Positions 27,771-38,800 of a stretch of DNA of 64,000 bases are shown one piece after another. Within the stretch, counting starts at the first letter, position 1. Each line of letters opens with the position of its first letter. The notes beneath the pieces were generated by a model, which ran no database searches, was not told the DNA's origin, and saw only the letters and a list, made by a program, of their open reading frames with translations. Source of the DNA: Nemertoderma westbladi (lineage: Eukaryota > Xenacoelomorpha > Nemertodermatida > Nemertodermatidae). The stretch spans positions 1 to 64,000 of the forward strand of contig JAUCBJ010000709.1 in assembly GCA_032718475.1 (NCBI GenBank), written 5' to 3'. Position numbers and translations under genes: made by a program.

Positions 27771-27929
27771 GGCAGTACGGTCTGCCACCTCTGCTGTGCA
27801 CCAGTTCAATAATGTTATATTAAGTATCACTAGATGACTTAGAATTTCATTTTACCCAATTATGATAAAAATAACTCAGACTTTATAGATGTAGGTTATC
27901 AGGTAGTATTTCCAGGTCTCCCTTTTACC

Positions 27930-28010
27930 AGAGCCGCTAGCTTAATGGTTAGAGCGTCAGATTTCCAACCCGGAGGTCACCAGTTCGATCCCACATGGAC
28001 ATCATTGCCG
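27930..28010 (+). repeat. tRNA-derived SINE head
   Basis: A-box-like TAGCTTAATGGTTAGAGCG and B-box-like CAGTTCGATCCCA about 30 bp apart. The stems are imperfect and flanking sequence continues without a tRNA end, so this is a SINE rather than a working tRNA gene. Confidence 0.6.
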
Positions 28011-28339
28011 TCAAATTTGTGTCGAACAAAAGTTATAATTGCGAGTGTGTTATACAACCCGGCGTATTCCGGCGTATCAAAATGCCAACAAGGGAAGTCA
28101 AAGTGATGCTGGAAATTATAGAGGATTATGATCTCCCTTTTTTTTTTAGCATCCTTTGTTAATTATTTACATCGTTAGTTAATGCTAGGTTCGGTTAGGA
28201 TATTGGGAATCTGCATTTGGTGTCCTAGTTGAATTTCGGGCTTGTTTTCGTCCTGGCTATAGCGAATTATAGTTCATATTACATACAATTGTAGATCACA
28301 AGGTTGGTTCAGCAGGAGAGCAACGATCTGTTGTGGGTT

Positions 28340-28620
28340 TCCGAAAAGCGTTTGAAAAAGTAGATCTTTGAATAAAACTAGATTAACTAGGCTCCTCTGG
28401 CAAGCTACAAACCATGGTCAAATATATATACAAGGAAGTAAAATCGCGTGTGCTGAGATGATGAGAAATCAGGTAGTCTCCGCCAAGGTGAGTCTCTCTC
28501 GCCATTACTATTTACAATTTTTATTAACGATCTTGAACTTGATCTCTCCAAAAGAAACTATCCAGATCTGGATGTAGGAACTTTTAAACTCTTAATCCTT
28601 TTATCAGAAAGGTGATACCA
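28340..28620 (+). pseudogene. Decayed LINE RT fragment (motifs A and B)
   Basis: One frame gives GFRKAFEKVDL (motif A with its Asp replaced). After frame changes another gives QGESLSPLLFTIFINDLELD (motif B). Motif C is not preserved. Short and heavily mutated; clade not assigned. Confidence 0.6.
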
Positions 28621-28639
28621 GACAAAGTTGGTCTTAAAT

Positions 28640-29110
28640 TACAGAGAAATTAAAGACAACAAATTTATAAGATAATAATTAATAAAATAAGTAATTATAA
28701 AATAATTATAAGAAAATAAGTTTACTAAGAAAGAATTTCCTACGGCGATATTAATTGTGTTATTCAACCCACCAGTACTGATGGTTTAAAGTTGTAGATG
28801 ATTATTGCGCGGGCTGATGGGGTAGATCAACACGCTTCCCTTGCGTACTTCAATGCCTGTTGGGTTTGCCTTTCAGCTCAAGAGAGCCTTGTGTGTATAG
28901 CAACCATCCCAAGCGAAATTCATGAAATTTTCAAGATTTCATCTTTGCTGACAAAAATATAATGATTGCTTTACAAACGAGGCTCATACATTCTCGGTAT
29001 AGTGACTGCAGAATGCGCTGATGCAGATGAATCGAGAAGTTATATATAGCTGATGGCGGCCAACTGTATCCTAGTGTGTGGCTGATGTAAGTATGTATGT
29101 ATACTACTAC
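28640..29110. other. No gene seen
   Basis: AT-rich sequence without a supported feature. Confidence 0.4.
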
Positions 29111-29114
29111 ACCA

Positions 29115-29520
29115 AATTTGTAGACATTCATTACACGTTCGTGGGGCCTTCGCGCAGCACGAGGCCCAGTTATGAGATACAAATTAAAATTGTGCGACTG
29201 TATCACAAAATCAGGTTATGAGAGATTAACCCACACCACCAATTAATCAAAGAAAGGGGGACAGTACGTGTTCACCCCTTTTAATCTGCACCCCCCCCCC
29301 CCCTCCCTTCCCACCCACCAATACATAACCGCGACATCTACCACCCACGGAAGGGTAGCACGAACTTATTTCCAAACGCACGTTAAATATGCAAAGCCAG
29401 GTGGTTTATAGGAATATAATCAATGCAGTACTCGTCTTCATTATAAGCCTCTTTGCGTTCGACCTGTTTTGTATTAAAATATATTTATTAAACGCAGGCT
29501 GACGCTCTTTATAATAATAA
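29115..29520. repeat. Dispersed repeat R1, copy 1
   Basis: Matches 43130-43480 closely (shared ACACGTTCGTGGGGCC, TGTATCACAAAATCAGGTT, CAAAGAAAGGGGGACAGTA, a poly(C) tract, TTTATAGGAATATAATCAAT). The end portion recurs at 52440-52560 and the start at 52880. The ends carry CGTGGGGC motifs. Type of element unknown. Confidence 0.7.
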
Positions 29521-29864
29521 TACCTAGGGATGCCAGCTTCCAGACTTTCAATCTTTACTGCCACGCAAACCCCGCAGAGGAAGTTTTGGTTTGAGAGATC
29601 AAGCCCATCGGCAATTGGTGTTTCAATTTCGGTCCAGGAACTCTGACAATGGGAGCATTCAATCTTAGCTGTGGTCCATTCCCGTGGTTTCGGCTTCCTT
29701 TTCTTCGTCCCAATGACAGATTCTTCTGAAGACGTTCGATTCGCTTTCAGTTTATTGTTGGCGTTTGTGTTTTGAAGTTGTATTCGAGTGGACAGTCGCG
29801 CCGGTTTCGAGGTAACCATACCGACCTGTGATAAGCGTTGGTTTTGTTGAGTGCCGGTATTCAT
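29406..29864 (-). CDS. Unknown protein with two CxxC motifs, possible LINE ORF1 remnant
   Basis: 152 codons from ATG at 29864. The N-terminal half is Asn/Gln/Thr/Ser-rich and basic (GTKKRKPKPREW). Then CSHC and, 30 residues later, CGVC, a spacing like half of a PHD-type zinc finger, followed by KIESLE. Several invertebrate LINE ORF1 proteins have such an arrangement; that is inference. The C-terminus overlaps repeat R1, so it may be truncated. Not recognised with certainty. Confidence 0.35.
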   Translation of the reverse strand: MNTGTQQNQRLSQVGMVTSKPARLSTRIQLQNTNANNKLKANRTSSEESVIGTKKRKPKPREWTTAKIECSHCQSSWTEIETPIADGLDLSNQNFLCGVCVAVKIESLEAGIPRYYYYKERQPAFNKYILIQNRSNAKRLIMKTSTALIIFL

Positions 29865-30097
29865 CTTCTCTCACCTCTTCAATGTCAGATGTTGCAAATA
29901 CTGATAACACGAATAACGGTATATATTTCAATACTTGTCAATAGTAATATATATAATTTAGATAACTATTTTATATCTGTACTGTTGAGCAAACTCTACA
30001 TAAATTCCAACCTGTGTATCGCCGGTAGTGCTGTTGCTGTGCAAGTGCTGAAGTGCTTGTTGCCACCGGTCAGCCGGTACCGGTAGTATGGTGGTAC

Positions 30098-31926
30098 CAT
30101 GGCCTACTACACACAGGCCATGACAAGGACTTTGCTGTGAAATTAGCGTAGGCTGACTGCTGAATTATCAAATATTATATTTTCCACGAATGCAGGATCC
30201 ATATTTAAAAGAAGATGACTAGATTTTCGTAAGTAATTTAATTGAAACAGTATTTAATAATTAATTAATTAATTATCGCTAGAGTTCCTGCAGCTTTTAT
30301 TTGTTTGTGGCTGCCTCTGGCTATGTTTGTGGCAGGAATGTTTGAACGCTTATAAGTCAGTCAATCAACCAAACTTGGTACACATGTAGTCTATAAAAAA
30401 TTTAGAAATTCTACACACAGACAGACTTCTACAGTTCCCCTGTCTGCCGCTAGGGGGCGAATTAACAGAAACGTAAAAATAGCTGTAATTATAGAACCAA
30501 AGATCAGATTCATCTGAAATTTAGTAGTAGTTACCTAAGAGTATTGCTTAATTAGAAATTCTACAGAGACTTTTACAGTTCCTGTCTGCCGCTAGTGGGG
30601 AATTGTTAAAGCTCCAGTTCAACGTGCTTAGTACGGTTTAATAAACAATAAATTAATTATTTTATTCAATACAGTAATTATAACAGTAAAATGCAATGTA
30701 TTCTATTTTTTAGTAAAATCAAGAGATAGGAGGGGGGTGGGACTGGACGCAAATCCCATCTTGGCGAATTAATATCCCGCCTCAATATTAATTTCTCAAT
30801 TTTGGGAAAGGAGCAGGTTACAGTGGCACGTTATTTTAACCAAAACAATAAAGTAAACACAATAGAACAGGTTACAGTTTTATTTTTGAGAGTAATCAGC
30901 TGTTGTTATTTGCGTCCAATTTCCCCTGGAGAGGGATTAATTTTTATTGCGTCCAGCCCCCCCCCCCCCCCCCCCCCCCCCTATCTTGAAATCAAATACC
31001 AAAAATATATTTATTATATGAACATATCTATTATATACATATCATATCATATCATATCATCATATCTAACATATATATTATATGAATATATCTATTTGGA
31101 AATTGTAAGTTCGGCCTATCTCTTTACCATAAGCTCAGTATCTTTATCTGGTGTGTTTTTATTATTTTACCAATTATTTAATACGTTTGATATAATTAAA
31201 CAACACCATCCAACACAACCAACTCTCTATCCGCCTCGAGCTGTCGAGCATCGAGAATACGAGAAACTCGATCGAAATACCTGCTTATCCCAGTAGTATC
31301 CGAGTAAAGAGTATCAGAGAACGTAATCCAGTGTGATACAAGTATGCCCGACATTCAACCATTTCCCCCAGGCGATACCAGGATCCGGGCCGCCATTAAA
31401 CCCAGATCGCAATCCTCGTCGATTCGTCCAGTCGTCGACGTAAGTCAGTAAGTGGGACTCTTCCCACCGCACTCCAAGGTGGGTGACCGGAGTGAGGCAT
31501 GAGGAACTTGGCAGTGGCCCGCATTATGATCTGACCGACCGCCGTATTCCCAGTGTCTGAGTGTAGTAAATACCCAAATAGAATCGTACTGACAAACAAG
31601 CAATTCCGTAGCACTGCGTAGTATTCCCCCGTTAATCACCTCTTGAAGCAACTCGGCTGCTCGGGTCCAGATACATCTGACTGTCGGGAGCGTTTCAGAC
31701 AGTAATGGCAGAATGGAGCGGCATTTGCGAATATTTCCAATGGTTTTATAATAAATAAGGGGATTAAATGCTAAAACAAATGGATTATTCCTAACCCCAC
31801 CCCAATACCAGTATACCTAACAGTATATAGCTTGTACCACAGTACCATAATCTGATAATCAGCACAGTCAGCCTACGCTAATTTCACAGCAAAGTCCTTG
31901 TCATGGCCTGTGTGTAGTAGGCCATG
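30098..31926. mobile_element. Non-autonomous P-type DNA transposon, 1,829 bp
   Basis: Perfectly placed 8-bp duplications GGTGGTAC flank it (30090-30097 and 31927-31934). The terminal inverted repeats are about 70 bp and nearly identical, beginning CATGGCCTACTACACACAGG. The CATG start and 8-bp duplication match P-superfamily elements, and the first eight bases equal those of the THAP element at 38154. The inside holds a duplicated CTGTCTGCCGCTAG block (near 30440 and 30585), the poly(C) repeat copy 2, and no transposase. Confidence 0.85.
30735..30980 (+). repeat. Poly(C)-linked MITE-like repeat, copy 2
   Basis: Bounded by inverted ends CTGGACGCAA (30744) and TTGCGTCCAG (30949), followed by a run of about 24 C at 30957. 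The body matches 21895-22110 in reverse. It is nested in the P-type element. Confidence 0.65.
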
Positions 31927-32339
31927 GGTGGTACCTACGGTGCGCACTACAACTGACAATGGCAGTGCAGCAATACGGTGTACCATGTCAATGCAGCAAT
32001 GACTGAATGATTAGCGGTAACTATCTAAACTATTATATTATTATTACCGGTGCCGGTACTGGGCTAATTAGGCCTAAACTTTAATCACCGCAAGGGTTGC
32101 CGGGGTTAATTAGATTACATGATATGGCATGTCTGCAGTGTATGGTACCGGCTGACCAGTATTGCAGTATTGACTGATTGCAGGATTCTCGATTCAGGGA
32201 TTGAGTACAGCCTGACAGTACCGGTACACATGGTACATGCAGACAACCCCAATGTATTGCAAAATTTGTCAGAAACACAGCTGATTTATCCTACAGTAAT
32301 AATAATTTAACGCATTTTAAATTTGGATAAATAAATTTA

Positions 32340-32590
32340 TTACAACTGCAATAACAGTTACACTGATGCTGCACGAAGACCCCACGCAAATTCTACTTGG
32401 AAAATTTTCAAACTTTTGCCAAACAACATGTGTACCAAGTTTGGATAGATTTCATCAAGGATTGGCCGAGTTATTAACGTTTAAAATAAAATACTGAAAA
32501 AAAACGCGACAGAACGACAGAACGACAGGTTGATTAATGGTACCCCTACGCTAAGGCTCACTCACTTCGTGGCTCGCCCCACAACATATA
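32340..32590. repeat. Dispersed repeat related to R1/52880 family
   Basis: Contains ACCAAGTTTGG, GACAGAACGACAGAACGACA and the end AAGGCTCACTCACTTCGTGG followed by CTCGCCCCAC. Similar ends (GGCTCGCCGAC, CTCGCCCCAC) close the block at 53890-53925. Confidence 0.5.
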
Positions 32591-32679
32591 GCATTTCCAG
32601 TTCTGAGCTGCTATCTGAGTTGGGAATGGTCAGAGATCGTTAGGACCTTTAGTAGTGTGTGATAGCATCAGCTATGCAA

Positions 32680-32990
32680 TTTATAATTACGCATCACGAC
32701 GGCGAAAGATAACAATACTAGCAATGCTACTGACTGCTTTCTCTTGCCACATTATATTACAGCTACAACATTATTCTAGCACTAAAAAAATTAAAAATTA
32801 ACTAAATAAAAGTTGTGCAATGTAAAAAATGTAAATTATATAGATTGCAGGATTTTTGCGTAACTTATATAGAAAAAATATACAAGCTCTCTGTGAGCTT
32901 TTGATTTGATCTGAACTGTTAGAGCTCCAGACTTCCATCATCCTGGAGGTCATCCATTCGATCCATGCTCGATACATGCTCAATACCTAG
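32680..32990 (+). repeat. Diverged tRNA-like SINE, hammerhead absent
   Basis: Shares short blocks with the region ahead of the hammerhead array (GCTACTG...CTGCTTTCTCT near 16205, and the GAGCTC hairpin near 16380). It has a tRNA-like stretch with GTTAGAGCTCCAGAC and a weak B box CATTCGATCC near 32955. No CTGATGA...GAAA core follows. Confidence 0.4.
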
Positions 32991-33021
32991 TTTGAAATAT
33001 AATGTGCTAAACAAAATGAAA

Positions 33022-33350
33022 ACAATATATTAATCTACTCATTGACCAATAATATATTAATCTACTCACTGACCAATAATATATTAATCTACTCATTGAC
33101 CAATAATATATTAATCTACTCATTGACCAATAATATATTAATCTACTCATTGACCAATAATATATTAATCTACTCATTGACCAATAATATATTCATCTAC
33201 TCATTGACCAATAATATATTAATCTACTCACTGGCCAATAATATATTAATCTACTCATTGACCAATAATATATTAATCTACTCATTGACCAATAATATAT
33301 TAATCTACTCATTGACCAATAATATATTAATCTACTCATTGACCAATAAT
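33022..33350. repeat. 27-bp minisatellite, about 12 copies
   Basis: The unit is ATAATATATTAATCTACTCA plus TTGACCA. Because 27 is a multiple of three the plus strand stays open (NNILIYSLT repeats), but this is a repeat artefact in AT-rich DNA. Confidence 0.9.
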
Positions 33351-33359
33351 AGAAACAAT

Positions 33360-34030
33360 AACAATGTTATTGATAGAACATGATCAGCGAATGTTTAAAT
33401 TAGGGTGATTTAACGTTTCCTGCAGCTCGGATATTGTTATTAGATTTAAGTTTTATATTGTTCCCTTTCAGGTTACAGCCCAGCACACTCAAATGTTTTT
33501 TTTCAGATTAATAAAGCAAATTAATAACCTACTGAACCAATTGACCATGGAAACATAAAACTTATTACAAAAGATGACTGACTGAATCACTCAGCCATGA
33601 TATACAATCAAATGGAATACCGGTAGGTAGCCAATCAAATGAACTTTTTATGCATTTATGGGTGGGTTTTCAGAGTATATATTTAAAGCATTATGCGGCA
33701 GAGATACATTATATTTTCGCTGAGCATGTTTAACAAACGGATTATTATTAACCAGAAAGTAATTAATGTTAATAAATAATATTATTTTACGCTAAAACAT
33801 TGATTTTAAATAAATAAATAATATAATAATTATATTAAATAAAATCAAATAAATAAAGGAATAATTATTCGATATATAAAAGTAAGCGAAAAACACCGCT
33901 TTTTTCACTAATTTTCAATTAAGCGAAATTCAACTATTCTATCCGAGTGATAGAGTTTTACACGATTTGGAAGGTGTTTACGAAAATTCCAACGAGTGAA
34001 AAACTTAACACACGAAGGCAGAGTATCTAA
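33360..34030. other. AT-rich DNA, no gene seen
   Basis: No supported feature; strongly AT-rich. Confidence 0.5.
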
Positions 34031-34037
34031 ATTATTT

Positions 34038-34427
34038 CTATCGAATATAATATTGTTTTATTTGAACCAAACAAATATCACCAGCGTTATCACTGTTTAC
34101 GACGTATAATATTACTATATTTAAAAACGGAATCTGAAATAAATATAACCAACGCAACTTGAAAAATCTTCCGAAATTGAAATAAAAAATATAATAATTT
34201 GTTCTTGAATTGCCGTAATTATTATTTAGAAAAAGTTTAACGGCCCCTTTCTCGGCAGTTATATCAAGTCTTTCGATAATCTGTCTGAACTGACATAACT
34301 GCGAGTAAGACTGAAGATCTGGCGACACATTTTCCGTCAGTACTTCGATCTCAGATGCTGATGCACTCCTCTTAGTTGGAGAATGGCGGTTCTCTTTCTC
34401 GTCCACCGTGCACATTTGTAAGGCCAT
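34038..34427 (-). CDS. Hypothetical short protein, unknown
   Basis: 129 codons from ATG at 34427. The first 65 residues (MALQMCTVDEKENRHSPTKR, later SQLCQFRQIIERLDITAEKG) look like ordinary soluble protein; the rest becomes AT-driven and hydrophobic (Y, F, N, I). It could be a first exon with read-through into an intron after about residue 70, or chance. No family was recognised. Confidence 0.25.
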   Translation of the reverse strand: MALQMCTVDEKENRHSPTKRSASASEIEVLTENVSPDLQSYSQLCQFRQIIERLDITAEKGAVKLFLNNNYGNSRTNYYIFYFNFGRFFKLRWLYLFQIPFLNIVILYVVNSDNAGDICLVQIKQYYIR

Positions 34428-34804
34428 TCTTTTATGCTGTTTAAATTAGTTAAACAAAGACTTTGTAACTAATTTTCCTCAAAATTAGTTAAAAAAGACT
34501 TCTTAAAACTAATTTTATGGAAATTGGTGAAAAAAAAAGTTAGATTAATTAACTCAATTATAAAAATATTAGTGGGAAAAAAAGCCTTTTTCAAATAAAA
34601 TAATTATTATGTAAGATATTTCAAAATAGTAATAATACTGAGTTGTTTAGAAACATACTAAGTATATTAATCACACACTCTTTGATATTCATAAGATATT
34701 AATAAATGTAGCAGTCCCAGTACCATACATATACCATGTACGGTTTCAATATAAAAACATTACCACATTTCACCACCTCCTGCTTTTTGTAATCTGTGAC
34801 ACGA

Positions 34805-35090
34805 AACACCGGAGGCAACCCGAAGGCTCCTCTCTCTTGGCTGTTACCTGTAAGGCAGAGAGAGCGCCTCACTAACTCCCAGGGTTAAACACTCCGTAAC
34901 TATCGATCCCTTTCTTTACTCCCCCAGCAGGTTCCCATTGTACCGCGTGCTTTGCGTTGTCTAAAGTCCTCGGCTTAGGAATATAACAGTAGGAAATTCT
35001 TACTGCCTTTGGTCGGGTTGGAACCTGCGCCGCCAAACACTATTGTAAAACCGGTTCAGGTGCTGTATCCTCTCGGACACGGCGACTCTT
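34805..35090 (-). repeat. tRNA-derived SINE (Ser/Leu-type head)
   Basis: On the minus strand the head has GTCGCCGTGTCCGAGAGGAT (A box) and GCAGGTTCCAACCC (B box), like a tRNA with a long variable arm. The body ends in AGAGGAGCCTTCGGGTTGCC, the same hairpin tail as the SINE at 2630-2815. This is the more complete of the two. Confidence 0.7.
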
Positions 35091-35214
35091 GCAGCTAAAA
35101 GGACTGAAAGCGAAAATTCGGATTCACCCAAGAAGCGTATGGAGTCTGAATGAGATATAGTCAAAAAGTGCATCAGCGGCGGCCGTTAGAATTGTCAAAA
35201 TTATAAATGTGACT

Positions 35215-35285
35215 TGTGCTATTGAGTCTTGTTTATTGTTTTGGTTAGAATAACGTGCTACTGTAAACTGATCCTTTCCTTTAAT
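35215..35285 (+). repeat. Fragment of poly(C)-linked repeat
   Basis: TTGTTTATTGTTTTGGTTAG and AATAACGTGCTACTGTAAAC match 21977-22040 and 30830-30870 (reverse). Confidence 0.55.
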
Positions 35286-35564
35286 CTACATATTCTCACC
35301 TCCGTCCTGGAACCGGTAGGGGTGTCAAACTATCGCAGTTTAAAATTTCATACAATCTCATTAAGATTACTTGAAAATTAGAGGGAGGGAGATGGGAAGG
35401 GAGGGTCTGTCTCACTGAATTTCGACGCTATATTCAGTACATGGTGTATGTCACGTTTGTTTTTTTTCACAAAGAATGCAACTATTCGAAACGGTGCTTG
35501 GTATATCTGATTTTAAATTTTGATTGAAAGTTTGTATTTCGATATTTAATTGAACAGGACTATA

Positions 35565-35884
35565 ATGACTACAAAACAAAATGCATCGCTTAATAATAAT
35601 AATAAAACGAAGAAACAGAAAAATCGCGATATCAGATCCAATGCAGTTAGCCCGGCAACAAGCGATGAAATTAAATTCTCTAAAAGTTTCCAGAAAAAAG
35701 AACAATTCCTTCAACATGAGGCTGTTTTGAACAGCCACATGTTGCCCTCACAACCTCGCAATACGAAAAGGAAATGGCACGAATTATTCCTGCGTCAAAG
35801 GATGGTAGTAAAGCAATGGGCGCAAGGGACAACTCTTCATGGTATAGGGACTGTTGCCAATAACGACAAGGCCAAATTCCTAAG
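35565..35884 (+). CDS. DEG/ENaC exon 1 (cytoplasmic N-terminus)
   Basis: Start taken at the ATG at 35565 (an in-frame TTG lies 15 bases upstream). It encodes a Lys/Asn-rich head, then KWHELFLRQRMVVKQW and TTLHGIGTV, the HG gating motif. The donor AAG|GTGCAG is weak, but the join restores AGG (Arg) ahead of TM1. It contains a near-perfect palindrome at 35714-35746. Confidence 0.75.
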
Positions 35885-38800
35885 GTGCAGTACGAACGTT
35901 TGTATAATGGGCATTATTGGTTCACGGTCCTATTGACATAAGTGACCATGATTGCCGTACTGTGTTTGTGTGTCCGGTGTCCAGAGCGATATCTCTGTTA
36001 GTTAAGAATCAATCGAAACGAAATTTGGATTTGGCATCACGACGGCTCATACAGACAATTAGGTTTTGAGATGATATTTGTGCAATGCGAACGCTATTAT
36101 TAGGGCAACAATTACTGAATTAGCATGAGACAGCGGGAAATTTACATTTTATAGCTGTTGTTACCGAGCTGCTTGTCAGCTCGTAGGCCAATTCCAATAC
36201 TAAACTGTACTACAGTATTGCAGTACTGTACTACAGTATTGCTGTACTGCAGTACTGTACTACAGTATTGCTGCACTGCAGTACTGCACTACAGTATTGC
36301 TGTACTGCAGTACTGCACTACAGTATTGCTGTACTGCAGTACTGTTGTGTATAATTCTGATATAAGTAGGACCGTGAACCCGCCAGGCTTGCCAGCTTGT
36401 TTAAGTACGAGACTAGTTTTCATTGTGTTATTCACAATTGAATTTCATCCTTAGTTTACTCATGGAGAGGTGGATCCGAGATATGTGCTTTTTAATGTCA
36501 TTAATTATAATTATAAATATTTTAGGATTTTGTGGTTGGCTTCTCTCATTGGCGCATGTTGTCTATGTGGTTACCAAGGTAATGATGTTATAGTTAAATA
36601 CAAAACCGAAGCAAAGAAGTCTTTAGTTAACTCCAAAGTTACAAATGGCACTGGTTTTCCATTTCCAAGCATAACAATTTGCAACAAGAATCCGTTCAGG
36701 TAAGTAAATTCCAAAAAGGTTCCATAATCACTGTCCTAACCATATCATATTCTGATATCCTTATCAGTCACCAAGAACCCTATCTGTACTCCCAGATTAA
36801 CCCACATGGGAGATCTGTCTTGTCAAAGTTGTTGCAATGATCATAAAACCCGTGTGTGTGGTGTAGACCGTGAACCCCTGATGTTTTTAGAATGCACGAG
36901 TCGAGTGTTAAGAAATCATTCATCTTCATAGACATGTACAAAATAAAAAAGAGAGCCCCCATAAGATATGGGAACAAATAAGTTGGTAACAGTTCCCAAG
37001 AAGGGCAACCTAACACTCATTGGATCTTTACGTATAATCTCGTTGATTTCGATTGCTTTAAAGAACTCTACTACTGGCTTTGAAGATACGGATAATCTCG
37101 TGAAAGTCATGGGTGAAAGGGAGGTGTGGCGGCGCAATTTTGTCGATAAAATGCATGCTGCAATGGAGCATGCCGCACCAGCAATGCAGCGTGCCTATTA
37201 CAGATATTCATAGGTTCCTAAATTTAATTAATTAATATTGGTTTTAGCTCCGGCTGTAAATAATATATATAAAATTAATTTGTAGAGGTGGGGTTGTAGC
37301 CCAAATGTTCAAAGATCACCCAGATATGATCGCTAGACTTAACAACAATACCCTGACTTCAGAAGACTTTGAGGCCGTACCTGCACTCCAAGGACCAAAT
37401 CCAGTGACCGCCTGGATATATATGACAGGACATGAATTGAATACATCTCTGCTTAGGTATGTTTAAAAAATTATAATTAAATAAAATACTATTACGAGTT
37501 CAGAACTTTCATATATTAAAGTAAATTATAATAAAAATTGGTATATTATAATTATTAAATATTCTTATTATCAATAATAAATAACAAAAACAATTGCTTG
37601 AGATACCAAACAATTAGCTTGTGGAGTTATAACGAACCTGCTTATTAATAGGCCAGGGTAGTTCTTGTCCAGAGTTGAGCCGTTCAAAAACACGATGTGG
37701 TTATGTGTGTGTGTGTGTGTGTATAACCATCCAATATCTCAAAAACTCAAGCAGGTACGCAAAAATTTTAATAACAAACTCTCCATAAATTTTGGTTGCG
37801 CACAAGACTGTATATTTTTTGTGGCGTTTCGCTCAAGGGGCCACTGAAAAATAGCGGTTTTGAAATTTAAAGTCGAATTTCACCGATTTCAACTCGTCGA
37901 GTATGCACCAACTTTTTATTTGAGATATTCAGTCATCTGAGCAACATATTTGAGCCTCAGAATCTCGTCAAATATCGCCAATCTCGCACAGAACGTCGCC
38001 AAAATTTGTTATTCCGGCAAAAAACGCACTAATTCGTCTAAAAGAGTAAATTATTGGTTGCAGAATAATATGATTCAACTAGAAAAGACCGTCCATATAG
38101 ACAAACGTTGAAACGTAGTGTAGTTGGGTCCCTCATCATTCATTATCATCAACCATGGCCTTCTAAACAACAGGCCTGGCAACCATGCAGGGCTAGAAGA
38201 AAACTGGAGGCCTACTTGTTTGCTGTAATTAATAGTTGCTACTGTGCGGTTGGTTCATAATATAATGCATTTTATGCATGTAGGACCTGGTGATGAAGGT
38301 TATATTGTTGCGCTTTTCGGTTATATACCACAATTAGAATTTTCATTATCATTTATAACATAATTTCTAGAAACTTCTTCACGGTAATTCTTTTTTTAAT
38401 TAAAAATAATATAAAACATTGAAAACAATTCATGAGGTAGATTCAATTCCCATACCAATATAATTATTAATATATATTTATACATATAATAGAAAGTAAA
38501 TTTAACTATTATTAGATAATTTAATTTTTTTTAATGCAGGTTCCTTTGATGATCTCGGGGTTATGATTTTCGATAAATTATTCATAAATATGTTAGCTAG
38601 AGTTTTGGAATAATGATACCCAGTTTTGAGTTGGTAAATTTGCCCTATTTCTTTAAAGTAACAGATAAGAGATTTCCGGCAAAATATATTATTATTATCT
38701 AGACGAGTGAATAAAATTAAAGAATAGAAAACCCACTGTACAACATTATCGGATGGAATTGTCAGCCCTCCCCGTGATAAACTATCAATATATGACCCAT

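Noticed and set aside
27930-28010. Functional tRNA gene
   Set aside because: A and B boxes are present but the stems do not close and the sequence runs on like a SINE.
31396-31651. Two overlapping minus-strand frames of 68-72 codons inside the non-autonomous P element
   Set aside because: No domain, no similarity to a transposase, and they overlap each other in different frames.
33042-33383. 113-codon NNILIYSLT repeat protein
   Set aside because: 27-bp AT-rich minisatellite; no start context, no flanking coding sequence.
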